A DNA stretch of 64,000 bases, from NCBI RefSeq assembly GCF_030272615.1, contig NC_081405.1:470258008-470322007 (forward strand). The letters run 5' to 3'. This document shows, piece after piece, positions 33,409 to 44,333 of the stretch. The notes below the pieces were generated by a model. The model did not search any database. It saw only the letters and a program-made list of their open reading frames with translations, and was not told the DNA's origin. The DNA comes from Cryptomeria japonica (Eukaryota > Streptophyta > Pinopsida > Cupressales > Cupressaceae). The position numbers were made by a program, and so were the translations under genes. Position 1 is the stretch's first letter. Every line of letters starts with the position of its first letter.

Positions 33409-35263
33409 TTTAGAAGTGAAAAGAAAGATGCATTCCAGATTGCCTTTAGATTTCATCAGGAAGTGCAGGGTTTACAGAGTGGCCGATCAAGCTCAGGACA
33501 GTGGCAAACATCTCCAGTCATCTTATGACAGAGAAGACAAAGCAGTGAAGATAGATTGGAACGAGCCTGAGATTTCAGACTTGAGAGCTTTGATGGCCCC
33601 AGTTTTGTCATGTAGTCACAGATGGGTGGATGTACAACATCAAAAGTTAAGAGAACAGAACATACCAATGACTTTTACTTCGGAGGAAAGACCAGAAGAA
33701 GGAGGAGCAAGCGCAAGTGAAGGCAATTCTCATCCTAGAGGCGCAAAGAGGAAAGAAAGACCTGAGAAAAGGGAGCCCTCCAAGAAGAAGCAAGAGGCCA
33801 ATCGAGATCGCTCATCAGGCACATCTTTTCAACATGAGAAAAGGACAAGTCAAGTCGAAGGACAAGAGAAGACGGTGCCTGAGGTTGATGAATCTATGGA
33901 GTCGATGGTACAGAATGATAAACCTGAAAAGGGGCAGGCACCTCAGCATTCATCAAGTCAATCTCCCCAAGTCAATGAGCTACATGAAGAGAAGAATGAT
34001 GATGAAGTGACATCTCCTCTCTGAGAAGACGAACCATTGCTTAAGGAAATACAAGTTAAAGAGACAAGGTCCGCCATTCCAGATTGGTTGAAGGAGAGAT
34101 TGACAAGGGTAATTGTGATTGAGGATGAGGATGATGTAATTGACTCAGAGAGCCTTATAGGAAATTCTCAAGAGACAACGGAGAAGAAGGAGGCCACCAA
34201 GATGGCCAAGGTGATTAGAGATGAGACAGGGTCCAGGAAATTGCAGATTGCTACACCAGTAGTGGACAAGTATGAAGGTGAAATTCTCGCAGAAGAGTAT
34301 GATGTAGAAACATTTGAGCTTGGTCCACTCATTGCTGAACAGGAACTGGACGAGGCAACCAATTCATTTGAAGTACTTAAAGACAAGCTTAAGGAAGAAA
34401 TGGAAAAGAATAGAAAGCTTGAGAGAGAAGTCGGTGCTTGGAGAGGTTACTTTAGCCATCTCAATCAACCCTTGGGACGTCAGGATCCAGCAGTGTCTCC
34501 TGTGCAAGCACTTCCCCTTGAATCAGTTGGCGAGGCAGAAAGAGTCAAGAGCTTGGTTCAACTTATGAGCTCTTGGATTGACAAATCCCACACAGTAGCT
34601 GTTGAATTTACAACAAGAATGATGCAGACAATCCACCGAGCTATCCAGGTCCTTGAGATCGTCCACAACCTGATGATAACGGTAGCCGCTTTCGCTCACA
34701 CCAGAGATGTTATCATTCCTATTTTGCAAGTGATCAGGCAAACACCAAGGAAGATCCTAGCACAAGAAAAGATAATGGATGGAGGAGCTCATAATTTACT
34801 TCAGTGGTCAACTCTACTCCAGATGAAAGAGGTTCTTTTCGAGGACATCAGCACCAAATGCAATCAAGTTGAGGGTGTCATCCATCCAATTCAGGACAAG
34901 GTGTTTGAAGTGTTGTGTACCATTCTCGGCAGGAGGATCGAAGTTGAGACAGATGTGGACCTTCAAGAGTTAGAAGAAAGAGTCAAGGTCATCTTTTGCA
35001 AAGATGAGAATGTCATCACGAATGAGCAGCGAGATCTAATGTTCACTACTATGCTCCTGATTGAGAAGATCAAAGAACTCGAACCTGGATGGGAAGCTGC
35101 TCTTCTCAAGGCCTTTGATCAGGTTATCCATTTAGAGGAACTAATGAGGAATCTTCTCGAGATTCCTATTGCTGAGATTGAAGGAATTGTGTCCAAATTC
35201 GTTGCATATGCTAAGAAAGAACATTGGAAGGGGAATAAGGTTCTAGAAGAGAGGTTGTTATAA
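33398..35263 (+). CDS. GE-1 ORF, middle and C-terminal part (shifted frame)
   Basis: From 33398 the next frame is open and continues the family: DLEVKRKMHSRLPLDFIRKC aligns with the second homologue directly after its EDFW. One TGA at 34022-34024 then interrupts it, after which the same frame runs to TAA at 35261-35263. Up to about 33600 it is globular. From 33680 to 34020 it is low-complexity and strongly charged with basic clusters (AKRKERPEKREPSKKKQE), a possible nuclear localisation signal. From 34300 a long helical region follows (DKLKEEMEKNRKLEREVGAW, probable coiled coil), then an all-helical C-terminus ending KEHWKGNKVLEERLL. Together with the upstream part it spans about 1,070 codons with one frameshift and one stop. 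Function unknown; a structural (gag-like) or nuclear role are both possible, and neither is shown. Confidence 0.65.
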
Positions 35264-35369
35264 AATGATGTGGCATCTTAATTATCATTGGTCTATGTTC
35301 CCTCGATTTTTGTGCCAATTAAATATTTGGCTATGCATCTAATAATGTTCAATTAAAAGGGGAACAACA

Positions 35370-35460
35370 AACCCTAATTAGGATTTAGGTGTCAAAATCT
35401 CAGCCGTTGATCTGCTTTTGATCTGGGCCGTTCATTGTAATTGAGGATGCTATATATACC
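35370..35460 (+). promoter_or_regulatory. Promoter-like block of GE-1
   Basis: AAACCCTAATTAGGATTT (35369-35386), a decayed version of the telo-box palindrome of GE-2, is followed by conserved CAGCCGTTGATCTG words and a TATA box, GCTATATATACCC, near 35449-35461. The spacing matches GE-2. A poly(A)-signal-like AATAAAAT lies near 35600. This is the usual order inside an LTR (U3 promoter, then R with poly(A) signal, then U5). Confidence 0.55.
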
Positions 35461-36303
35461 CTCACTCATTTTCATTTTGTCATTAGCAATTAGAAATTAG
35501 AAGATTAGAGCTTTTGGAGAGAAGAAAGTTATTTTGTAGCAAGATTGAGCATTGAAGAAAGAATTTCAAGCAATTGTTGTCTATTTTGGCTTTGAGATCA
35601 ATAAAATATTGAAGTTATGGTGTTTTATTGCAATTCTTGTGGCTATCTTCATGGTTGTTTACTTTCTTGAATCATTCTCAATCAAAGTAGTATTTAAGTT
35701 TGAAGGACTAAGTGTAGGGCTTGATCTTTGGTGAGATTCACGTTCCAAACCACTAGCTTCTTAGTGATTGTAAGGATGCCTTGTGTGGTCAACTGGAGAT
35801 ATTTGGATTGCTTGAACCTTCAATCATTATTGAACTATTGATATGTATCTTTATGGTAGTATCTATAATTCTTGATGCTTTGAAAAATCACTAATCACCT
35901 TAGAAGATCGCATCAATTCCAGTAGAGTTGTAATTCCTGGGCAATACTGAAATTGGTAGAATCTTACCAAGTCTAGCCTACATTGAGTCATTCTTAGGAT
36001 TAGATTAGAATTCATCTCTTGCAAACCCTGTCTTTTGATCTTTTTTTGGAAAACCGGTCAGCTTTAGGAGAATCCTATTCCTGCAACTCGAAAACGTAAG
36101 GCCCCTTGAAGAAACAACATTTACAACGACCACTGGTGCTTATCCACACGTAGAGATCCTACAACGAAGAACCTTGAAGTCATCCCGATTGATCCTTTTC
36201 GCGACATCTTCAGCATTCAGAGACTTTATTCAAGAGAGGATAAGGTACCTTTAGGTATTTTATTTTGTGTTCGCATGTGCATAAAAAACACATCAACAAG
36301 TAT

Positions 36304-36450
36304 CTAGAAAAAACTGGTGTATTAGTATTATGTATCCATATTCTCCTAATGTATTTTGAGCTACTTGGGATTTTCATCCAGATATTTGTCCTTAGTCATC
36401 CTCAATATCCTTGTAATTTTAATGTACATGCTATTTTAGGAATTCCTTTG

Positions 36451-36483
<33 letters not shown>
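36304..36483. repeat. Short intron segment ending in an (AT)n microsatellite
   Basis: Non-coding sequence between GE-1 and the hAT. The dinucleotide run is at 36456-36482, directly against the hAT end at 36484, which hides any target duplication. Confidence 0.8.
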
Positions 36484-36969
36484 CAAAGAAACGGGACTTG
36501 GACTCGGCGAGGTTGACTTGACTCGGGAACTCGGGAGTCAAAACTCGGCTCAGACTTAGCTTGACTTGTCAAAGTGAAAAACTGAAGAAATTTAGAGATA
36601 TTTAAAGATTTAAAACTTGTTTCATGCACCCTTTATTAAATACACCTTAAAGACACAATAACATCATCAAATAGAAGCTAATTTGATTGCATACACAAGT
36701 ATACATCAATCACATAAGCATAAATGCAAATTGTAGCTGAAGGAAATAACAAACATAGATATATAAATATTGTCAATTGTATACAATATTACAAAAGTCA
36801 TGGAATAAAAAATCCATGTCATCATATGATCAAATGTTCCATACAAATATCAAAAGTAAAAACAACTACAAGCCTATGGCTCAGAGGAGCTTGCATCCCC
36901 CTCCCCTGGCCTCAGCCCCCTACGAAGGCGTCTAAGGTAGGTCTTGGATAATTCGGCAGCCATAGCCTC

Positions 36970-39540
36970 TCCTCATGACACTGTGCCACCCTCACCAACA
37001 TCAGGTATATGAATATTTGTGTCACTGTTTGCCTCTGAATCTGTTGTCTCTGCTCGTGCTCTTTGTTCCTTTGCCATGGCTACAACCTCAACCTCTATAT
37101 CTGCCTGGCCAACCCAATCAATGTCGTCGTCACTAAAGATAGGTTCTGTCTCAATGGTCCACTGGGCTTTAGGATCAACCTCCTCTAGAATGATAGGGGA
37201 GATGTCAGTCTGTGCATTCCTTTTCATTCTGAGGCGGAGGTTGTAGTGAACAAAGACAAGATCGTTCATCTTCTCCACAGATAATCTATTGCGTCTCTTG
37301 GAGTGTATGTGCTCAAGCCTCAAACATACTCCAATTGCGCTCACAACCAGATGCGCTGCATGGTTGGCTCAAAATGCAAATGGCTAATTTCTGAATATTT
37401 GGTGTTCTTGGGCCAAAAAAGCTCCACCAATATATAATAAAATTAAAATTATGCCTTAGAATGTATTTTTACCTGGCATCATAGTTGTCCTACTTTCTTA
37501 GTAGATAGTACGAGAGTTCTCCCCTTGAGCATTAGAAAACAACTGTATCTCTCGCATAAGTTCAAACTGAGTACAACCAACAAGTGCCATCTTCTCCATG
37601 ACTGAGTACAACCCACTAAGAACCTCCTCATCCACTTTGAAAGTAGGGCTGAAATGGAATGCTAGATTTAGATAATATGTTGTTGCATGGATGGGCTTGT
37701 GAAGCTTGTTATGCCATCGCCTATCAATGATATCCCAAATGGGACGATACCTGCTCTCATCTCCTGCATAGACGGATTTGATGGCCTCCTTGGCCCTATC
37801 CATGCCATCATATATGTTGCCCATTGCAGGCTTTTCCCCATCTGCAACTCGCAAGAGAACCACCAAGGGCTTAACAAACTGCAAAATTGCAAATATTGTG
37901 TAATTTATAAAAATGAGCAAATAAGAGAAAATGATGAATAAATTATAAAACAGAAACTTAAATTGTAGAATATATAAAAAATTTACTTTCACAATCTCAT
38001 CACAAGGGGTCCAAAAGCCTTCCTCATCAAAAATGCATTCTGCCATATCTATCCTTGTAGCGGTAGCAGCATAGGATTAGGAAGCCCACTCCTCACCAAC
38101 AATCATACGTCTCAAGGCCACCTTACAACGAAGCATGGACTGTAATGTAATGAAGTCAGTGCCAAATCTGGTGATTCCAGGATGAGCTAAGTTCCTCTGC
38201 TCTGTGTATTGCCTCATAAGAGCTAACACCCATGAATGATTATATACAAATTTGCAAATATTTCTTGCCCTTTCTACACATCTCTTAATCCATGGGAGTT
38301 TTCCAATATCCTCCAACATGAGGTCAATGCAATGGGCGACACATGGAGTCCAAACTATAGATGGGTTCCTCTTCATCAAAAGTCTACCTGCAACAACATA
38401 ATTTGCTGCACCACGTTCTCCTCACCCACCTCATGTATCACCTCCTCTATTTTCTCACATAGGAATGTGGCATTTTTGCAGTGTGTGGAGGCATCAATGG
38501 ACTTGGAGAAAATTGTGACTCTTGAAATTAAAAATAAAGCAAGATCAACGATCATTCAATAAATCATTAAATAAAAAATAAAAAAAATTAATGACCAAAT
38601 GAAACTAAAATTAATCAATCACCTACGGAAGAAACAAGAAAATTAAGGAGAGTTCTATTTCTCCTATCTGTCCAACCATCAGTCATGATGGTGCAACCTA
38701 TCCTACTCTATATCTGGTGTTGATCCTCTAATTCCCTCTTCACATCATGCACTAAATTTGTCAAAATTGGTCCCCTTAAATCAGATTCAGAAGGGGCTTT
38801 GAACCTCACCTCGCATATAGTAAGGGCATCAACCATTTCTTGCCAATAAGGAGACCTGTCACAAATAAATTAAATGAGATAAGTTAAGTATGTACTATGT
38901 ACAACAAAAAATCAAACAAAGAATCAAACTATAAATATTAAAACAATTAAACAATAATTTTTCACTTGGCTGCAAAGAATGGAACACTTTAGTAGCCCAA
39001 AACCTGCCAACTGCCATTTTAGCGGCCTCATGGACCTCCTTGTTCCAACCCATGCTCTCAAGCGACTATTGGGACCCAGGAGTAGTGCGAGGCTCAAAGT
39101 AGGAATCCAACCTAGATTTACAAATTCTAGGACCATTGCTAACACTCCCACCACCACTTGCAGTGTCAGGAGTAGGACCATGAACAGTGCCAGTAGCACT
39201 AGCATTGGGACAATATGGAGGCTTGGAAGAAGGCCCCATAATACAACCTAAACCAATGGCCACCAAATCATCCTTTTGCTTCTTCTCCATTTCCTTCTTT
39301 TGCTCAAGTGCTTCAACTGCCACATAGCACTCACGTGTAGCCTCAACAATTGCTTTTGTGCATGGGTCGGCATCATGGCCACGTACACCAGCAATATGGT
39401 TTTTCAATCTATATATGCCTCCATGGAATATTGTTTTGCAATATTTACACTTTGTCTGTCCTTTATTTTGCTCGGGAAAATCTTCATGAAATTTTCAAGC
39501 AAGGTCCTTTTGAACTGGGGGTCTAGAAGCAGACATTGTA
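36970..39540 (-). pseudogene. hAT transposase (BED finger, core, dimerisation region)
   Basis: Reading 5' to 3' on the minus strand: a BED zinc finger near 39480-39380 (KCKYCKTIFHGGIYRLKNHI), a Gly/Ser-rich linker, a core with WTPCVAHCIDLMLEDIGKLP and TRFGTDFITLQSML (38360-38130), then IYDGMDRAKEAIK and RRWHNKLHKPIHATTYYLNL (37800-37660), and near 37350-37000 the C-terminal dimerisation region (RNRLSVEKMNDLVFVHYNL). Part of the 37890-38000 and 38540-38880 sequence looks intronic. In-frame stops (for example near 38080) and gaps make it non-functional. The His/Cys order WTPCVAHC is typical of plant hAT proteins. Confidence 0.85.
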
Positions 39541-39636
39541 TGATTGTAATGTGAAAATTGAGGCAAATAAGAAAGTCAAGGTTGCTGCATTAATAATAAA
39601 TATAAAAAAAATTGTACTTTTTTTTCAAAAAAACTA

Positions 39637-39732
39637 AGGTAGGGTTTGTAAATATTTTTAAAAAGAAATGTAGGGTTTGATCAAAATTTCAAACCCTACT
39701 TTTTTTTTAAAAGGAATTTACAAACCCTACCT
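39637..39732. repeat. Nested inverted repeats with telo-box-like words
   Basis: Outer arms AGGTAGGGTTTGTAAAT (39637-39653) and its exact complement (39716-39732), 17 bp each; inner arms GTAGGGTTTGA (39670-39680) and its exact complement (39689-39699). All four arms carry AAACCCTAC. They lie just upstream of the hAT transposase start and may bind the transposase or act in its promoter (inference). Confidence 0.8.
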
Positions 39733-40330
39733 ATATTAGATTTTGGAAGAAAATGTAATGTCATTGTAAAACTTTCAAATGAAATGAATAGAAAATTAAA
39801 TTTTTGCTTACAAGAAACAAAAAAAAGCTCAAAAAATGAATCTTACCTCTTACAACAAGCTTGAAATGGTCTGCAAACTCTTCCTTTCCAACTCTTGATG
39901 AACCAAACGCAAGTTTAATGCAGCTCCAATGTGATGTATGGATAAAATCTTGAGCTTCCTCTTTGCTGGTTTTTCTTGAATGAACCCTTGTTTATCTTCA
40001 CAACTCACTTTTCTCCTCCTATTTTGCCAAATGAATGAAATGAAGTTCACTTTTCGGGGCAAAGCAAAATATAAACCAAAAAAAATCAGTTAAAAACATT
40101 TTAAAACATGTGTTTTTTTTGTCTTTAAGTTGCATTACGTTGGCCAAGTTTGGGAGTCGGGACTTGCCAAACTCAGCGATTTTAGGTGAGTTTTTAGCCC
40201 AAACTCGTCCGAGCCCAGTAGACTCGGCGACCCTCACTCGACTCGGAAATCGCCCAAACTCGGCGATTTTGGGCGATTCCCGTTTCTCTACTCTTAATCC
40301 ATACCACTAGCCTCTTGCTGATTGTAAGTG

Positions 40331-40331
<1 letters not shown>

Positions 40332-40397
<66 letters not shown>
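40332..40397. repeat. (AT)n microsatellite
   Basis: About 33 AT units; it gives rise to a spurious Tyr-Ile reading frame on both strands. Confidence 0.95.
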
Positions 40398-40398
<1 letters not shown>

Positions 40399-40501
40399 AA
40401 CACATTCAAATTCTTGCTATTAGAAATACATTGTTCTTTGATCATACAATGTAAGGATAGTACTGTGAATTCGTTAAGATTGGGTCTTAAGATAGGATCA
40501 C

Positions 40502-40837
40502 TGTGGCTGTCCACCATACCGGGCAGCCCTAGCTTTACATTGCTATCATATCATTCCTTTTGTAATGACTCAGCTGAACCATTGGATTTTATTGATTTCT
40601 ATCTGCATCAATAATCTCTTTCCAATCGATGGCATTAATTAAATCTCAAATGAAGTGATGGCTTCTCCATTGTGGCTTTCCACCATACTGGGCAGGCCCA
40701 ACTTTACATTGCTATCTTATTGTTTCTTTTGTAATGCCTTGGCTGAACCATTGGATTTTATTGATTTTTATCTGCATAACAATCTCTTTTCAATCTGTGG
40801 CATTGATTCATATGGAGTGATGGCTCCTCTACCATCT
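40502..40837. repeat. 168-bp tandem duplication
   Basis: Units begin near 40502 and 40670 (TGTGGCT...TCCACCATAC) and share AACCATTGGATTTTATTGAT. Non-coding. Confidence 0.8.
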
Positions 40838-40899
40838 GTTCTTTTATGAGTTAAAATCCTACATCATATTGCATGACAAAATCCTCCATCTCCATAATT

Positions 40900-41249
40900 T
40901 GGATGCGATCAAACTATATTATCTGGATTTAATATATGCATTGGGTAAACCTTCATTTGTTTACTTGTCTTTGTGCTGTTTGCTGGGCCTTGCATACCAC
41001 ATTTCATGAAAATTTGATTCTCATGAATACCTTTTGTGTTTTTTGACATTGCAAACTCTACAAACCCTAAGACCTTTCTACATTTGCAATTTAGAGACTT
41101 GGAGATTGAATCATACCCTAAGGGCAAAATTCACTTTTGGAGCTCAAAGTTGACACTTGGCTACCTTAACCTTAGGAACTGACATGACCAGAAAGCAGGA
41201 AAAAGGGGTCCCCATTTGCAATGGAGTGATGTGTGAAAAGGTTACTACA
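40900..41249 (-). mobile_element. Fragment of a GE-type element (5' end only)
   Basis: On the minus strand it starts TGTAGTAACCTTTTCACACA at 41249 and continues with the conserved hairpin (41224-41212) and GGGGACCCC-like sequence. No hairpin array and no GE 3' end were found to the left, so only the first few hundred bases are recognisable; the left border is approximate. Confidence 0.55.
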
Positions 41250-43754
41250 AGACCGAAACAGGAAAGGGCACTATGTGCCCCTTGTCCTTGGTCCCATGCA
41301 ACCAGTTATATGTGATGGCTTGACATTGAAGGCTCATGCAAGAGGAGTGGAATGTAATGAAAAATAAGGTCATTTTCTCTAGCCTTGACCCTAAACAACC
41401 ATGAAGATATGGGGGCTCACTTCCAAAGATTAGAACCTGGCTAAACATTCCCTTTCTCTTAGATTTTCAAGAAACATATTGTCAATTTGGCTCAACATTA
41501 GGCTAAACCTATGGGACTCTACTCTTGTTGAGGTGTAGATACATGGAAGGTTCGCTTGCTAACTTCTAGGAGAAAATATGAGCACAAATATCTAAAAAGG
41601 GAATGGGAAATGATACTAATGTGGGCCAAAATCAATCTACTACTTGACACAAGAGACTCTAAGGAAGGAAGAATGAAATGATGTGATTGAGAAAATCATG
41701 AAGTTTATGACTATTGTAAATAGACTTCTCAATCATCTTACCAAGGTAAAGAAAACATGCAAATCTATCAATTTTATTTTTTATGATATTTTATATGTAA
41801 TAATTTTTGTGGTGGACAATGTTTTCATATTCACCCAACTCTTATGTTCCTTTTGTATTTATAAAAAATCAACATTACACTAATCCTTTTTAATCTTGCA
41901 ATGCCCTAGCTAATTTGGTCTTAGCCTCTAGCTTCACCATCTCTCTTGCCAATAAGGTTATCTAATTGAAGCATTAATTATGCAACTTGAATTGGGCTAG
42001 AAGAGACCTTCTTGTTATATTGGTAGCTGACCCTAGCAAGATTAGCTTCATGAAGTTTGGCTGCTTTGAGGTGCTTGTCATGTTAAGTTTGAATTCTACT
42101 AACCAAGTAACACTATATTCTTCATGGCTGAGAAGGCCTTACAATGCCACATGAAAGATAGGAAGCTCTACCTTGAAGCAAAGGATCTCTTCGGAAGCAA
42201 AGACTATAGAAACAGTTGCTCTTGTGGGAGTGCTAACATTGGTTTGCCCCTTTTGTGTCTTGCTTGGGGATGATAAGTTGATGCAGAATTATGTGTGATA
42301 TGAGTTTTTTTGTACAACTCCTACATCACTTTTGGTTCATCAATTTTGATTGCTGCCTTTCTAGAGCGACTTCAATCAATACCTTGAAGGGGCGCAGCCA
42401 GTCAATAGCTTATTCGTTGGTACCTCACTAAAATTATTTGTGCCTATTAGGAAGATAATTCAATGGCTCTTTTGCCTCAGCTTGAATTTTTGATATCTTT
42501 ATTGTGTTTGATGGTATGTAGGTCTGAATAGGCCTCACTATCGCCAATCTGAATGAAACTGGTAATTCGGGGAATGATATGCTAATTGAACAATGCTCAA
42601 ACTAAACAAATTTGACAACTACTGGATAGTAGAGCAAAATAGATTCTTATTTCAACCGAGAACTAATGCAAAATAGGGAAACTTTGTAAGAGAGATCTAA
42701 AAGCTTGTTGAATTTATACAATTTTGATACCCCTATGTTTTTGGGTTCATAAATTCAAGTTGTTCACTTGAATTTTGAAGTTCATTCATGCATTTGAAAG
42801 CTTAGGTCATGAACTAAGCCTAGACAATAGCATAAGCAAGGTCCAGAGCATGTTGAAAATGCAAAACACAATAATTAAAAAATAGAGTGAAAAATGTCAA
42901 AATTCCGTCTTAAACTGCTATTTAGATGACACGAGTTTTGTTTTGAATCAACTTCTCTAAACAATTCTACACAGTGTGAGCATGAGTTCTGTGATTCCAC
43001 AATCACTTGCCGGTAATCTCCCATCGTATATCTTTAATATCATGTATGGTTACAGTGGCTTATAACAATTAAAACTACATTTTGCTATTTTAGTGGTCAT
43101 GTGGCTGACATTAAATTCAACCTTACTTTTATTTTTTAAATTATAACACTTTTATCAGTAGCTCCATCAGTAGTGGAATTTAGATTCTATTGCTAATAAT
43201 TTTAGGTCTAGTTCAAAATTTTCTCTTAAGCTTTCCACAACTAGGCCTTATTGTTTCATTGTTAACTGAGCACATGAATGATTGTAATCCATGTTTTGAA
43301 CTGAATGAGGATGGGTGTGTTTAATTAGCTTTTGTTTGTTTTATATAATTTTGTTTGAATCTTGAAGCTTGTGGGTTGAAGTTTGAAAGATTGAAACACA
43401 ATTTGTTATTTTGCATTGCATTTAGGTTGCATAACTGTGTTTTTTTGGGCATTAATAAAAAAAAGCTCACAAGCATTGTTTCACAATCATTGAGGTTTCT
43501 TATGCCAAATTGGTGTCTCGCATGGTGAAGTAGAAAATTATTTTTACTTTTACTCTAGCTTACAGTTTTTTAGTTTGGGCTAGGCAGTGCATGATACAGT
43601 TTTTTCAATGGGTTTGCTCTGTATAGGGACATATAGAGTATTGATTTCTCCTTTCATTTTATCTGTTTAAATTCAATTATTTTTTAATGTAATTTTTGTG
43701 TGATGCTATCATGAAAGATTGAGGTCACAGACTAACTGTTTTTTCTATGCTCAG
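41250..43754 (+). other. Rest of the candidate PNPase intron
   Basis: No domain is recognised. The sequence is AT-rich with only short frames. A pyrimidine-rich tract and TTTTTTCTATGCTCAG acceptor end it at 43754. Confidence 0.5.
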
Positions 43755-43933
43755 ATATGGGTGAGGTTTTCACCGAAGAGGTTGAAGTGGGCTCTCGATT
43801 AGTTAGATTTGAAACTGGAAAACTTGCAAGGTTTGCAGCAGGTGCTGTAGTACTTGGTATTAAAGAGACCAAGGTGCTTACAACTGTTGTATCAGCAGAT
43901 GGGGGAGGAGCACAAGATTTTTTACCACTTACG
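43755..43933 (+). CDS. Polyribonucleotide nucleotidyltransferase (PNPase) exon
   Basis: The exon lies between acceptor ATGCTCAG and donor ACG/GTGTGC. It encodes VEVGSRLVRFETGKLARFAA, GAVVLGIKETKVLTTVVSAD and QDFLPLT, the start of the first RNase PH domain of PNPase. The GxxxxxFETGKxARxAxGxVVxG pattern and DFLPLT match plant organellar PNPase, closer to the mitochondrial than the chloroplast form from memory. The enzyme degrades and trims RNA 3'-5' using phosphate and works as a trimer. The exon enters in phase 1 (AT completes a codon) and ends in phase 0 after LPLT. The next exon, expected to start V-D-Y-Q-E, was not found to 50 kb. No disabling change is visible. The 15.3-kb gap to the candidate upstream exon holds GE-1, hAT 1 and a GE fragment. 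Confidence 0.85.
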
Positions 43934-44330
43934 GTGTGCTATTCAATTTTTATTGTGCTAATTTTTTCTGCAAAACACAGGAGGTTTTTTTGATTTCTAA
44001 AGTTTGTTACCTATTTTGGATTAATTAATATGCCATTCCATTGTAGCTGGGATTGCTGGATAAGAAGGTATTAGTTTTATGAGAGATCAAAAATAGCATT
44101 ATTCTTTTGTACAGTGTAAAGATTAAGATTTGTTATTATTGACAACCGTAAATGCGGGTGACCATATAAGCACTTTAAAAGCACAAGAATTTTCTTCACT
44201 TCCTTTCTCATCATCCATTTCCTTCATCACCTTCATTTCTTTCATCACTTTGTCTCTTTTCTTTCATCTTTCTTCACTTTCATTTCTTTCATCACTTAAT
44301 CTTTTTACTTTCATCTTTCATCTTTCATTT
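43934..44330 (+). repeat. Intron DNA with a TTTCATC-rich tract
   Basis: After the PNPase donor the sequence is unremarkable until about 44196, where a pyrimidine-rich low-complexity tract of CTTTCATCAC/TTTCATTTC words begins and runs to about 44430. It overlaps the 3' end of the minus-strand remnant listed next, where it reads as an acidic Asp/Glu/Lys stretch. Confidence 0.6.
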
Positions 44331-44333
44331 CCT

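Larger units (their letters stand above)
28631..36298 (+). mobile_element. Large TG...CA element GE-1, complete, 7.7 kb
   Basis: Starts TGTTGTGACCATTTCACACA and ends with AAAAAACACATCAACA. Flanks GGTAT (28626-28630) and AGTAT (36299-36303) are a 4/5 target duplication. Order: terminal hairpin (28654-28669), array of 14 hairpin units (29023-31244), AT-rich segment (31250-31850), ORF (32065-35263), telo-box and TATA block (about 35370-35455), 850-bp tail. No LTR pair, primer site, polypurine tract or pol lies between the ends. GE-2 and GE-3 share both termini. Interpreted as one very large LTR, U3 would be about 6.8 kb and hold the ORF and array. It lies in the candidate PNPase intron, in sense orientation. 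Confidence 0.8.
36484..40290 (-). mobile_element. hAT transposon 1
   Basis: The left end begins CAAAGAAACGGGACTTGG and the right end, read on the minus strand, TAGAGAAACGGGAATCGC: inverted ends sharing GAAACGGGA. Both subterminal regions are rich in ACTCGGCGA-type repeats on both strands (36500-36560 and 40140-40275), as usual in hAT elements. A decayed transposase gene on the minus strand lies between. An 8-bp duplication could not be recognised because the left flank is a microsatellite. Confidence 0.8.

Noticed and set aside
40300-40330. Short similarity (CACTAGCYTCTTRSTGATTG) to the GE-1 tail at 35750-35775
   Set aside because: Only about 25 bp and no further match on either side; may be a GE tail fragment, but not enough to annotate.
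40315-40614. Open frame with a long Tyr-Ile repeat
   Set aside because: Translation of an (AT)n microsatellite.
40502-40837. 168-bp duplication as part of the GE array
   Set aside because: The period is similar to the array, but neither copy contains the hairpin unit. Treated as coincidence.
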